Positions 22,832 through 33,310 of a DNA stretch of 64,000 nucleotides are shown here, piece after piece. Under the pieces are notes generated by a model. That model was not told the origin of the DNA and ran no database searches. It saw only the letters and a list, made by a program, of their open reading frames with translations. This DNA comes from Rhynchopus sp. YZ270_cl-10 (lineage: Eukaryota > Euglenozoa > Diplonemea > Diplonemida > Diplonemidae), in NCBI GenBank assembly GCA_964035575.1, contig OZ037849.1:372001-436000 (forward strand), given 5' to 3'. A program made the position numbers and the translations under genes. Every line of letters begins with the position of its first letter. Position 1 is the first letter of the stretch.

Positions 22832-24661
22832 ATGGTGTTCGATTTGGTAGGGCGCACGCTGTACATCCCGCAGTGGCCGTTGCTTGTGTTCATGATAGAT
22901 ATGTTGTTGGTGATGCAGGTGGACCCCAAGCACAGTGTTTATGTCGTCTGTGCCACGGTTGTGTGGTTGACCGTGCTCAGTCTTGAAGAAAGCTTCAGGT
23001 GGGGGATCTATGACCTGCCAGGAACCTTCCCGCAGGGTGGAGAGCATGGGAGGAGGGAGCGCTTCAGGAAGATGACCGACTGCGACGCGCTGCCATGTGC
23101 CATGGGGGTCCCGCCGATGAGCCTAGTCGGATCCGTAAGTGTCTTCGTGCTCGACTTTATTGTGACACGTGGTTTCGCTCGTCAAGTGCTCGCAGAGCAG
23201 GCCTCCATGCAGAAGACCATAGAGGCAGTGCAGGAGATTGCGTCGTTGCTCGCAAAGTACGACGTGGAAGGTGTGGCGCGCATGCTCAAGATGCGTGAGG
23301 CGGAGCTCCCCGAGCAGATGTACGAGACGCTGCAGACAATGGAGGAGAACCTGCGCCGCTACAAGCCCTACCTCCCTGCTGCGCTGTTTGAGGAGATGGA
23401 GATGGAGGAGGACAGAGGACAGCAATCCGTGGCACCACCAGGGATAGAAAGCGAGACAGCAACAATTGTGTTCACAGACATCCGTTCCTCGACGACGATC
23501 TGGGAACATGCACCTGAAGGGATGCGTGCTGGGCTGAAGATCCACAACACTGTGATACGCGAGGTGATGCGGGCCTTTGGTGGGTACGAGGTGAAGACAA
23601 TCGGCGACGCTTTTATGATTGCCTTTGCGTCAACACAGGACGGGGTGAACTTCAGTCTGCGTGTGCACGAACGCTTACGTGAAGCTGTCTGGCCTGATTC
23701 GCTACTTGAGGATGCACCAATCTGTGCTGAACAGGGCTCCCTTTGGGGAGGACTGACTGTGCGCATTGGTGTGAACACAGGCCCTGTGACTGTGGAGCAG
23801 AACGCACTGACGGGACGGACAGACTACTTTGGCCACACAGTGAACGTTGCTGCACGCCTTGAGAGCACGTGCAAGCCTGGTGCTGTGGCTGTACCTTCTG
23901 ACCTGTACACATCTGAGTGCATGTCTTGCTCTGCTGTTGTTGGGGATGCGGAGGCACTGGACTTGAAGGGTGTGTCTGGTATTACATTTCTGTGTTGTGT
24001 GTGGCCTTTGACGCTTGCAGACCGCAAGAAGTGTCCCCTGGGCGAACCTGTGATGCGTAAATGTACAGATATTTGTGATTTTGACTCACGGGCTTCCTCC
24101 CTGAGTGGGAAAACCGTCTCAAGTTCAGCATCTGGGGACGGCTTCGGCATGTCACTTCCGTTTGAGGCAACCGTGGGCACTGTGCAGATTGATGTAGGTG
24201 AGGGATCTGACCCATCAGCACTCCGCCACCTCAGCCGAGGCCTGTCCACCCTCACAGTCTCATTGGATCAAAGCGGTGGGACCTTGGTGACGCTGCTCGG
24301 CAACCGTGTCTGCGTTGGGTGGAACCTGACCCGCTCTGCACCTGCACACATGGAGAACGCAGTGCGCTTTGCACAACGCCTTTTGGGGACCGAAGTATTT
24401 TTGGGAGCCGGGCTTGTGACGGGTTCAGTGCAGCACGGAGATGTTGGTGCTCGGAAGCAACGCTTTGTGACTGTGATGGGGCAGACTGTGTACCGGAGCT
24501 GGGCGCTGTGCGACACGGCACGGGAGGGGAAGCAGTGTTTGTACGAACCTCCGTTGGGGACTGTGCTTCCTGCTGCGTTGAAGTCTGCACTGCAGGCTGA
24601 GGGCAAAGCGCATGGGTTGTACCAGGTCCTTGCGATGAGGAGTCGGTATAGCCTATTTTAA
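22832..24661 (+). CDS. Class III adenylyl cyclase, 5'-truncated copy
   Basis: Similarity to the complete cyclase downstream begins at about 22,703, but an in-frame TGA precedes that point and the first in-frame ATG is 22,832 (609 residues). About 150 N-terminal residues of the membrane domain are absent upstream. Either a 5' exon is too diverged to see or the gene is truncated. What remains: part of the membrane domain, a linker ending YKPYLPAALF, a catalytic domain with metal-binding Asp216 and Asp259, adenine-selecting Lys255 and Asp331, and transition-state Asn338 and Arg342. A degenerate second cyclase-like domain follows from about residue 450. The catalytic core looks intact. A different ATG (22,699) opens another frame and is probably not used. 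Confidence 0.75.
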   Translation: MVFDLVGRTLYIPQWPLLVFMIDMLLVMQVDPKHSVYVVCATVVWLTVLSLEESFRWGIYDLPGTFPQGGEHGRRERFRKMTDCDALPCAMGVPPMSLVGSVSVFVLDFIVTRGFARQVLAEQASMQKTIEAVQEIASLLAKYDVEGVARMLKMREAELPEQMYETLQTMEENLRRYKPYLPAALFEEMEMEEDRGQQSVAPPGIESETATIVFTDIRSSTTIWEHAPEGMRAGLKIHNTVIREVMRAFGGYEVKTIGDAFMIAFASTQDGVNFSLRVHERLREAVWPDSLLEDAPICAEQGSLWGGLTVRIGVNTGPVTVEQNALTGRTDYFGHTVNVAARLESTCKPGAVAVPSDLYTSECMSCSAVVGDAEALDLKGVSGITFLCCVWPLTLADRKKCPLGEPVMRKCTDICDFDSRASSLSGKTVSSSASGDGFGMSLPFEATVGTVQIDVGEGSDPSALRHLSRGLSTLTVSLDQSGGTLVTLLGNRVCVGWNLTRSAPAHMENAVRFAQRLLGTEVFLGAGLVTGSVQHGDVGARKQRFVTVMGQTVYRSWALCDTAREGKQCLYEPPLGTVLPAALKSALQAEGKAHGLYQVLAMRSRYSLF

Positions 24662-24987
24662 AGAACACATGACACACAACACATGCGCCGTTCAGCCACA
24701 ATTTCCATTGCAGCTACATGGCGCGCAGTACATTTTTTGCTTTTTCTTTCTTTTGGTGTGGCTCAAAACCCCCCAAGGACACCACAAAATAATCACAAAA
24801 GACACAAAAATTACACTTTATTTTTGGGATGAGCCACGCCATCTTTCTTTTTTTTTTCTTCTTTCCCCCCTCAGGCATGCTGCACGAACATAATTTCAGA
24901 CACCCCTCCTCCCTCCAATTTCCGTTCAAACAAACACCTTCAACAACACTCCCATACACAGAGGCTGCAGAGCCGTCTAAGGACACA
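24662..24987. other. Spacer between tandem cyclases with candidate splice acceptor
   Basis: A long pyrimidine tract ends in TTTCCCCCCTCAG at about 24,861-24,873, a good splice acceptor. The reading frame stays open across it from 24,829, but the residues there (a Phe run) look like translated intron. Confidence 0.5.
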
Positions 24988-27036
24988 ATGCTTCAGGGTG
25001 TCCTCTCCCTTGACGGGACGCTCAGCAAGAAGGAGCAGAAGAAGCGGACTATTATGTTCTCCTTCGCCTCTCTGGCCTTCTGCGCAGCAGCGGGGAACTG
25101 GCTCATGAACTTCTCACAGCAGATGGCGGTACCGGTGTACTTCTATGGTTCTGTGGTCTTAATGGCGACGTACCTTGCGGTCGTTGTTGCCATTCTCCTG
25201 CGCGTACCGCTGTCGGTAGCGTTTATTGTCGGGTCTTTGTACGTGCAGTGCGCGGTATTCTTTGCACTGGAGTTGTCGGGGAGAAGTCTTTACAAGCCGC
25301 AGTGGCCTCTCCTCGTGCTCATGATTGATATGTTGCTTGTGATGCAGGTGGACTCCCGGTACAGTCTCTGGGTAGTCATCGCGACGGTGTTCTGGCTGCT
25401 TCTGCTTGCCTTCGAAGAGAGCTTTCGCTTCGGCCTGCTAGACCTGCCCGGCCTGTTCCCGCAAGAAGGTGAGTACGGACGCATTGAGACGATACGCAAG
25501 ATGGCCGACTGCGACACCCTTCCCTGCCCAGTGAAGTTTCCTGCAGACGGTACCGTCACAGCAGTGGTCGTGTTCGTGCTTGATTACATTGCAACCCGAG
25601 GCTTTGCGCGTGGTGTACAAAAGGAGCAGGCAGCAATGGAGAAGACAATAGAGGCAGTGCAGGAGATTGCGTCGTTGCTCGCAAAGTACGACGTGGAAGG
25701 TGTGGCGCGCATGCTCAAGATGCGTGAGGCGGAGCTCCCCGAGCAGATGTATGAGACGCTGCAGACAATGGAGCGGAACCTGCGTATGTACCGGCCCTAC
25801 CTCCCTGCTGCGCTGTTTGACGAGATGGAGGACGAAGGGAGCCGTGTGTCCTTTGGCCCACCTGGGGTCGAAAGCGAGACAGCAACAATTGTGTTCACAG
25901 ACATCCGTTCCTCGACGACGATCTGGGAACATGCACCTGAAGGGATGCGTGCTGGGCTGAAGATCCACAACGCTGTGATGCGTGAGGTGATGCAGGCCTT
26001 TGGTGGGTACGAAGTGAAGACAATCGGCGACGCTTTTATGATTGCCTTTGCATCAACACAGGACGGGGTGAACTTCGGTCTGCGTGTGCACGAACGCTTA
26101 CGTGAAGCTGTCTGGCCTGATTCACTACTTGAGGATGCACCAATCTGTACTGAACAGGGCTCACTTTGGGGAGGACTGACTGTGCGCATTGGTGTGAACA
26201 CAGGCCCTGTGACTGTGGAGCAGAACGCACTGACGGGACGGACAGACTACTTTGGCCACACAGTGAACGTTGCTGCCCGTGTTGAGAGCACATGCAAGCC
26301 TGGTGCTGTGGCTGTTCCTTCTGACCTGTGGGAAGCTTGTTGCATGTGTTGTGATGCTGCTGTGGGCGGCGTCGAGTCTCTTGAGCTGAAGGGTGTGTCT
26401 GAGCCTGTTGACATGCGCTGCCTGTGGCCTTTGTCGCTTGCGGGACGGAAGTACACACCCCTTGAAGCCGGCCTGCTTCCCACAGGCGACACTGTGATGG
26501 ATTTCACCGGACAGACGTTGTGCGAGACACTTGCCCAAGCACGCTACTCGGCAGCTGCGACGATCGGTGTTGTGCAGGTGAGTGTGAACAGCCCTGACCA
26601 CGGGAGTGCGCTGCACGACATGAACATTGGCATTGCAGCACTGACGGTGGCGCTGGACCAGAGTGGAGGTGCGCTTGTGTCGCTGCTTGGGAGCCGTGTG
26701 TGTGTTGGGTGGAACCTGACCCGTGCAACACAGGCACATGCGGAGAACGCTGTGCGCTTCGTGCAGCGCCTGCACGACGGCACGTCTGTTGCGGGGGCAG
26801 GGCTTGCGAGTGGTCCTGTGGAGCACGGCGATGTGGGGACACGCACACAGCGCTTCATGACTGTGATGGGGCCGTCTGTGCACAGGAGCTGGACGCTGTG
26901 CGAGGAGGCTGTCGACGAGGGGAAGGTGTGCCTGTACGAGCCACCCCAGGGCACTGCACTGCCTGCGTCGCTTGCAGGTGTGCTGCACCCGAGCCGGCAT
27001 CCAGGGGTGTATGAAAGCAAATGCGATGGTTCCTAA
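24988..27036 (+). CDS. Membrane adenylyl cyclase (class III), complete copy
   Basis: The enzyme would convert ATP to cAMP. I choose ATG 24,988 (682 residues) because the frame upstream crosses a likely splice acceptor; ATGs at 24,829 and 24,879 are alternatives. The N-terminal 230 residues contain about five hydrophobic segments. A helical linker with the YRPYLPAALF motif, common before cyclase domains in protists, follows. The catalytic domain has metal ligands Asp305 and Asp348, adenine-selecting Lys344 and Asp420, and transition-state Asn427 and Arg431, so it is predicted active as a homodimer. A second, degenerate cyclase-homology domain lies at about 530-650. It keeps the fold pattern (LDQSGGALVSLLGSRVCVGW) but lacks the metal Asp. 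The gene is a tandem paralogue of the preceding one, with blocks of near-identical DNA. Confidence 0.88.
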   Translation: MLQGVLSLDGTLSKKEQKKRTIMFSFASLAFCAAAGNWLMNFSQQMAVPVYFYGSVVLMATYLAVVVAILLRVPLSVAFIVGSLYVQCAVFFALELSGRSLYKPQWPLLVLMIDMLLVMQVDSRYSLWVVIATVFWLLLLAFEESFRFGLLDLPGLFPQEGEYGRIETIRKMADCDTLPCPVKFPADGTVTAVVVFVLDYIATRGFARGVQKEQAAMEKTIEAVQEIASLLAKYDVEGVARMLKMREAELPEQMYETLQTMERNLRMYRPYLPAALFDEMEDEGSRVSFGPPGVESETATIVFTDIRSSTTIWEHAPEGMRAGLKIHNAVMREVMQAFGGYEVKTIGDAFMIAFASTQDGVNFGLRVHERLREAVWPDSLLEDAPICTEQGSLWGGLTVRIGVNTGPVTVEQNALTGRTDYFGHTVNVAARVESTCKPGAVAVPSDLWEACCMCCDAAVGGVESLELKGVSEPVDMRCLWPLSLAGRKYTPLEAGLLPTGDTVMDFTGQTLCETLAQARYSAAATIGVVQVSVNSPDHGSALHDMNIGIAALTVALDQSGGALVSLLGSRVCVGWNLTRATQAHAENAVRFVQRLHDGTSVAGAGLASGPVEHGDVGTRTQRFMTVMGPSVHRSWTLCEEAVDEGKVCLYEPPQGTALPASLAGVLHPSRHPGVYESKCDGS

Positions 27037-27639
27037 GCGCGCACGTTGCCCATCAGGGAGGCTGAAGTCACAGCAGACACTCCGAGGGTCGCCTGCACTC
27101 AAGAGACAAAAGGAAGAAGAGATTGCTTGCTGGTTTGTCGGAGTTGCCTATGCCACGTTAGGTTTTGTCCGGGGGTGCATGTGTGTGAACGTCAGTCATC
27201 TTTCACCCCACACAGACTCAACCTCCTTCAGTCACGGTACGAAGTGTCTTTTGGTTTCATCTTTTTGATTGCATCTTCTATTTGCTCTCTTTTAAGGATC
27301 CTGTGAATAAAAAAAAAAAATCGTGATTACTATCTAGTGACAGTAGTTTAAAATCAACAAAAAATTTTGACACGCTCCGAATATTGGTTACTGCGTTTGC
27401 TTCCGTTGACAGTGACGCTTGCGCAGCTTAGGTTTGTCTTATCAACTCTCTCTTTATTTTGTTCCACATACAAACGTGAGCACAGCAATGAGAACATGAG
27501 AGCCTCGTCATCTCTGTCGTCTCTATTTGATACCTACCTCCTCCTTCGATGTGTGCGCACAAGAGGCCACATTCATCGAAGTTGTTGTCTCTTTGGGCAC
27601 AATGACTACGTGTCGGTACATTCCTCTCTTATTTTTTGA

Positions 27640-27690
27640 CACTGCCTGCGTCCACCGATGAACAGTGAGGCGTTTGCACTTTCAACTTCT
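27640..27690 (+). repeat. Dispersed repeat G, copy 2
   Basis: CACTGCCTGCGTCCACCGATG, split here as CACTGCCTGCGTCC and ACCGATGAACAGTGAGGCGT, then TTGCACTTTCAACTTCTC. It is closest to copy 1. Confidence 0.7.
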
Positions 27691-27997
27691 CTTTTTTTGT
27701 CCCCATTTTATTATTTTTTAAAAACTTCAAACGCATCCTCTTCATCGAAGGGGACTACCGTAACAGAGAAATGTTAAGGAACGATAAACGCTCCTTAGCT
27801 TTTGTGCGTTCCTTAGTTCATCCTTTCTGAGATTTCTGGGACATTATCGGGACTTAACTTTCCTCGGTTACGGTAAATAGGCGTTGGCTCATCTTTTCCA
27901 ACGCGGGGGGGTTTTTTTCCCCTTTCTTTTTTATTGCCACAATGATTTGTATTAGTGAAGTCCGTCTAGATTTAGGAAATATTCCTGATCTTTTTTA

Positions 27998-28037
27998 AGG
28001 TACACTGCCCACAAGAGGGCTTTGTATTTCAAGTCAA
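27998..28037 (+). repeat. Dispersed repeat E, copy 1 (3' part)
   Basis: AAGGTACACTGCCCACAAGA, then GGGCTTTGTATTTCAAGTC. Here the hairpin stem is GCCC/GGGC. Confidence 0.75.
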
Positions 28038-28056
28038 ATTTTTCTCTTTTTTGTGC

Positions 28057-28120
28057 TTTCATCCGGATGGCTGGCATCGTGAGGTCAGTTAGGAGGGGTG
28101 CCTGCATCAACAACTACCAT
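28057..28120 (+). repeat. Dispersed repeat F, copy 1
   Basis: ATCCGGATGGCTGGCATCGT, then GGTCAGT, then GGGGTGCCTGCATCAAC. A second copy lies at 47,351. It follows an E copy closely here. Confidence 0.7.
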
Positions 28121-29459
28121 TTTTTCTTTCCCCATCACTTTGTTATTCATGATATATCCCTCAACCAACCGTTCAAAGACCCCCTGCTCTGCGTAGTCAG
28201 CCATGGGTTTGTCTTGCAAATCAAATGAAAATGAAAATAGGGTGCGTCATGCAAGACGTTCCCCTCTTGTCTCATCTCTGACACGCTTGAAAGATGAAGA
28301 GAGTGTGTGTGTGTGTGTCGTTCTGTCGTTATCCTGGCCCTTTTGGGTGTTTTTTCCGTTTTATTTTTTATACCTCCAAGCGCAGCTTAAAAGGAGAAAT
28401 AGTTCTGATACGGTCGCCAATCATCCCCCTAATTGAGGCTCAATTATTGAGCAATCAGCGGGAAAAAAAAAAGGAAAGAAAAAAAAAAAAAAAAGCTTCC
28501 GTCCATACCAGGGTAGATCCTTAGCGAAAGTGAAAATAAGGATTCGAGAGTTTTTATTTTTTTTTCCTTTTTTTTTTTCCTTTTTTCTCTGGCCCATTTT
28601 TTTGGTTACCTACTAATTTCCAGCCACAGAGTGGCACCACCACGGTCCGCAATCGATCCGGAAAGTCAAAATAAGGGGAAAACCAAAAGGAAAAAAAGTA
28701 AAAGTTCGCTACCGTTTTTTTGGCTGGCCTTCGGCCCGCCAATGCCCCTTTAATATTTGTCTTCACTTCATAAGACAAGGACCAATGAGTCAGTGTCACC
28801 TTGCATAAGACAATTTTGAAGCATATTTTTGAAGAACACAATTACTATGTCCACAAACCCGCAAAGCGGACCATTGTAAAAAGGTTGGTGCTGAGGGTGG
28901 AGGTTTCGAAGAAGTGCGTGTGTGTTAAAGGTCGGGTATGAGTCACCTGTACGGAGTATGAGATCCAGTAATAAAGACTTCAACCGGACCAAGGCAGAAA
29001 CACAACACTGTTAGGCCAAAATCCAAAAACCCATAGGGCCCCAGTATTGTTGTCGAAAATCCCCACTTAATTTTTGGTGGGATTTTGAACTTTGCCCAAA
29101 AACTGCGAAAAAAAATTTCCGCTCGCTGCGCTCGCGGAGGTTCACCCAATGCGGTCTCGCCTACCCAAACTGCTGGTGCCTATTTAATTTTGAAAATTTT
29201 CTTGCTAATGCCGGGCTACCACTTTTTTTCAGAATGTTTCTAGAAAGTATTACCCTTGTCAGAGGGCGCAGTGTCCGACAAGGGTCACAGCCAGAATGTG
29301 ATTTAATTGTTCAAATGCCGAAGGAAAAGGAAGCATGCGAAAGAATAAAAGTAGCGTACCGTGCGCCTGCGGCGCAGCTTGCAGCCCTGTTTGGCAGTAA
29401 AAATGTGCAATTTTGAGCGCAATTTTTTGAAATGTTGGCGTACCGTGGCTTCGCCAGAA

Positions 29460-29764
29460 ACTTTCGTTTCAGCAAAATCTGGAAGTAAAATTTACGGTAA
29501 CTGTTGAAAATTACCAATGACAGTGCCGTTTTATGGCAACATTTTCAGAAATGTTGCGTACCGTGGCTTCGCCATGGGTGCCACGACCGCCGTTTCTTTT
29601 CGTAAATATACTGTCACTGCGCGTGCCTGGTGCAAATATCAATACAGTGCCGAACTCCGCAGTAGGATCCGAGGAATTCTCATATTCCGCCGGAGGCCCT
29701 AACGAGCTGGGTTGGGCTCGACCGAGTTTCAGCGAAAACCCCCAAAACCTATATTATCCCCTGG
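29460..29764 (+). repeat. Dispersed repeat H, copy 1
   Basis: About 300 bp matching copy 2 in order: ACTTTCGTTT, CGTACCGTGGCTTCGCC, GCCTGGTGCAAATATCA, GAGGAATTCTCATATTCCGC and TTTCAGCGAAAACCC. It ends in CCTATATTATCCCC, a decayed form of the TATA-containing end of copy 2. Confidence 0.8.
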
Positions 29765-30066
29765 GGTTTAGTTATACGACAGCTGAGATGTGTAAAAAAA
29801 CACCACTATTCTGCCTCAGTACAGTACCAACCTGCTTGTTGGATTTTTTTTTTTAGACCGTCACTCAATTTTTCCGCTCGCTGCGCGAGCGGACAAACCA
29901 TCAACCCCCACGATTTCCCAAAAACCTGAAAGTTAGCGTCAGGCCTGCGCGGAAAAATTTCAAAAACGGGAGAGAAAAAAAAGGAAAAAAACGAAAATAA
30001 ATCTGGGGTTTTTAGCGTTTTTAGCGAAAATAAGGATCTACCCTGGTCCATACCGATTAAGTACAA

Positions 30067-30132
30067 AGCCTTCGGGCGACATTGTGTACAGATCCTACCT
30101 CGGGTAGGTGATTGTCGATGCAACAAAAAAAA
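30067..30132 (+). repeat. Dispersed repeat D, copy 2, A-run at 3' end
   Basis: GCCTTCGGGCGACATTGTG, then CCTACCTCGGGTAGG (a perfect 5-bp stem), then GATTGTCGATGCAAC and an A-run. Confidence 0.8.
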
Positions 30133-30304
30133 TCCTTCCTTTTACTAACCTATCAGTCTTTCATTCAGAGTTACTATTTTTATATTTTTTTGTATTCAGG
30201 TTAGTTTGCACTTTCAACTTCCCTTTCTTGGTAAGGATGTATGCGCACACGGCGATGCACAATTCATCTTTTCAAATTTCCTCTCTTTTGAAAAAAAAAA
30301 AAAA

Positions 30305-30678
30305 CAGGGGCTTATATAGGGGGGGCAAAACTCGGTCAGCCTACTTTCGTTTTAGCAAAATATGGAAGTAAAATTTACGAAACTGACGATACCAACGACG
30401 CCATTTTATGTCAACATTTTTTTAGAAATGTTGCGTACTGTGGCTTCGCCAGGAACCTTTGGATGCCATGACCGGTTCTTTTTGTAAATGTACTGATAAT
30501 TCGTGCACCACGTGTGCCTGGTGCAAATATCAGTGAAGTGCCGAACTCCGCGGTTGGGTAACCGAGGAATTCTCATATTCCGCCGGAGGCCTCCAACTTT
30601 AGCTGGGTTGAGGACTCGGGATCGACCGAGTTTTGACCGGGTTTCAGCGAAAACCCTCTAACCTATATAAGCCCCTTG
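30305..30678. mobile_element. Repeat H copy 2: TIR-bounded, MITE-like element
   Basis: The left end AGGGGCTTATATAGG is the inverse of the right end CCTATATAAGCCCCT. A second inverted match further in (CAAAACTCGGTC on the left, GACCGAGTTTTG on the right) extends the terminal repeat with a length difference. The interior (about 310 bp) matches copy 1 at 29,460. No coding capacity is seen, which fits a non-autonomous DNA element. No clear target-site duplication is visible. Confidence 0.6.
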
Positions 30679-31340
30679 TTAAACAAAACGAAGCAAAAAG
30701 TAAATATTTTAACGAATCCAAGCCCCGCACAGCCCTTCCAGAGAGGTGATGGGGTGTTTCATGATTTCTGCTACCTCTCCCTCCCCTCTGAAAAAGCAAA
30801 CAAACGAAAAAGAAAAGACTGTTTCACACAATTTCCCCCTCCAGAGTTCTTACTTCTTTGGTTCACACCCCCCTCTAGGCATAAGTAAAGCAATCAGTTT
30901 TTCTTATTTAGACTAGCGGGACGCGACTTCCCTGTTTTTTTCCTCGAGGGGACCAATGTCCCTTTAATTCCTTTTCCACCCCCCTTTGATATTTTCAAAG
31001 GCGATGCCACATAATTCGCCTGTAGTAGCCATTTCCCCGCATGAGTCTTACCGTCTCCCCTTCCCACGCGGGGTTTCAGAGTTTTTTGATAAAACAACTT
31101 GTTGTCAATTCTAAAAAGATTGGAGGCAGCGCTGCAGGGCAAACAAAACGGATTGAAAAAAAAACAGAAGCTTGCTTGTTTTCTTTGAGTACTCAATTAA
31201 CTACAACAACCGTACTTCAGTTTAACACATTTTTTCATCTTTTTGTTTCCCGGCTTTGAGCGCACAAACAAAAGACCCGATCTTTTTTCCGGATGGATGC
31301 GATCAACAAAACAAACGATAAATAAATAGATGGAAGGTAT

Positions 31341-31399
31341 TTTGGTGTGGCTGAAGGGGTGCTATTTTCTGCTATTTTGGGGTCGTCAGCCACACCAAA
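31341..31399. mobile_element. Repeat L copy 1: short foldback/MITE-like element
   Basis: TTTGGTGTGGCTGA at the left and TCAGCCACACCAAA at the right are perfect 14-bp inverted repeats around a 31-bp interior. Confidence 0.75.
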
Positions 31400-31703
31400 T
31401 TATTTCACACTTTTACTTTTATTTGATTTTTAGAATTTGATTGTTCCCCATGTTCTCGTGTCTCTTCGTTAACTGTGTCCCATTTTTTTTTTGTCCCCAG
31501 ACATCTCCCCAGGTTTGGACCCAAAGTGCCCTTTTGTTTTACTGGATACCGACTTCCATGGCCACCGTCCTGCTGTCTAGATGAACCTACACCCTTTGTG
31601 GGATCTGATGAGCGACCACTCGGGCACCTTAAGAATCCAAATAGGCGAACGGACGAGCCAAAAAATAGGAGGGGGGTTTTTTTTTTTGGGGAAAAAAACA
31701 GAA

Positions 31704-31777
31704 AGTGGAGATTGCACAAACTGTGGCAACACAACCCGAGGCAACCTACACTACTCCAACAATTTATCAAAAAAAAG
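31704..31777 (+). repeat. Dispersed repeat B, copy 2
   Basis: AGTGGAGATTGCACAAACTG, then CCGAGGCAACCTACACTACT, then an ATTTATC and A-run end. It lies 15 bp before repeat D copy 3. Confidence 0.8.
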
Positions 31778-31791
31778 TATTTTCTTTGGGT

Positions 31792-31895
31792 TTGAGGATG
31801 ATCTGCATCTATACCTTTGAAATTCATTAGCCTTCGGGCGACTTTGTGTACAGAACCCGTCCTCGGACAGGTGATTGTCGAAACTACAAAAAGCG
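31792..31895 (+). repeat. Dispersed repeat D, copy 3 (long form)
   Basis: It starts GAGGATGATCTGCATCTATA, continues GCCTTCGGGCGACTTTGTG and GTCCTCGGACAGGTGATTG, then TCGAAACTACAAAAA. The upstream 40 bp match copy 4, which shows the full family is about 105 bp. Confidence 0.8.
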
Positions 31896-32313
31896 AAGAG
31901 CAGATATGGTATCTCTAATTCAGTTTTTTTTGACCTGGGGTTTTCTTTTCTTTTTTTAGGGGGTTTGTTTTGTTTTTGCAATCTGCGGATAGGATCTGAT
32001 GGGAAAACCCATAGCTCCTATTTGCTGCAAGAACAGGACAAAACCCCAAATCTCAACCCTCATCTCTTATTCACTCTTTTCTCTCTTATTCGCTCCCCCC
32101 CAGTGAAGATGTATGTGCACATCATGCACGAGATGTCTCATTCGTCCTATCCCGTGGGCACCCATTCGTTATGGTCTTATTCTTTTTCAATTAGCATTCC
32201 TTATTCTTTCAAGAGCACAGTCTAAAGACTTGGCATTTTTTTTTATTACATCTGAGAAGAAGCTGGTGGATAAAACTCCATCTTTCGATTGAAAATTATA
32301 TCTTAATCTTTAT

Positions 32314-32459
32314 TTGGTGTTACCGATCTGCTGTCGGGGACATGTCAACGACATGTCAAGGACATGTCAATATAGGGGGGGTGTGTCATTTTCCCCTGTA
32401 AACCTTGTGTCAAGGACATGTCAAGGACCTGTCAATATGGGCCCTTTCGGGAACACCAA
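32314..32459. mobile_element. Repeat J copy 3: TTGGTGTT-ended element
   Basis: The ends TTGGTGTT and AACACCAA are inverted. The interior has several ACATGTCAA/GGACATGTC direct repeats and a GACCTGTCAATATGG block shared with copies at 47,986 and 49,051. Confidence 0.6.
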
Positions 32460-32672
32460 TTATTACATGTTTTAGTTGTCATTACTAAAAAGATTGAAGC
32501 GCTTTTGGGCAAACAAAACGGAAAACAAAAAAATGCATGCTTTTGTAATTGTCTGTTTGATTCACTTTGATTTACATACGCCAACACTAAATGCAGTTTC
32601 ACACTTTTTCCACTTTTTTGTTTCGCCCGACTTTTGAGCGCACAAAGACCCGATCTTTTTTTTTTTTTTTTG

Positions 32673-32713
32673 GAGGTACGCTGCCACGAGAGAGCTTTGT
32701 ATTTCAAGTCAAC
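32673..32713 (+). repeat. Dispersed repeat E, copy 2 (3' part)
   Basis: GAGGTACGCTGCCACGAGAG, then AGCTTTGTATTTCAAGTC. Confidence 0.7.
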
Positions 32714-32867
32714 CTTGTTATGATCAAAAACGGTACCAGTGGTCGCGCTAATTATGGGAAAAAATGGGGGAAAAATGGATTTCGGGTACGGAAAAACGTT
32801 CCTTGAAAAGGTTAGCTGGGGAGGCCCGGAAACCCCGTTTTGTGGCATTTCCGGGCCAATCCCGGCT

Positions 32868-33310
32868 TGTGGTGGGGTATATACGGAAAAATGGACAAAA
32901 TTTTAGTGACTTAAATTTTCGCAAAATATGAACCCATACTCGTAAACAAGGGTCATTTTCAGGAAAATTCGGAAAATTCCGAGATTTGGAAGCAATTTTT
33001 CTCCTGAAAATCAGTGGGTTTTCAGCCCCAAAACATACCGCGATTGGAATTTCCGGAATCCGTCCGCGCTGTGGTGGGGTCACTTTGCCGAAATGGCCAA
33101 TTTTTTGGTTTTGGTCAAAATCCATGTGGGTAAAGAGGGCCAATGTAAATCCCACAACCAGATTTTCTCTCCCTGATCCTGACGTCTTGCAACATGAAAA
33201 TGCGCGAAAACACCGGCATTTGCATTTCCGGAATTCGTCCGTTCTGTGGTGGGGTCAATTTGCCGAAATGGACAAGTTCTTGGTTTTGGTCAAAACCCGT
33301 CAGTGTAAGG
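32868..33310 (+). repeat. Dispersed repeat I with internal duplication
   Basis: CTGTGGTGGGGTCA, then TTTGCCGAAATGG, then TTGGTTTTGGTCAAAA occurs at about 33,052-33,128 and again at about 33,228-33,303. The related GTGGTGGGGTATATACGG block begins at 32,868. A minus-strand relative lies at 16,870-16,960. Confidence 0.7.

Noticed and set aside
22699-22986. ATG 22,699 as the cyclase start
   Set aside because: It opens a different frame from the one with protein similarity to the complete cyclase.
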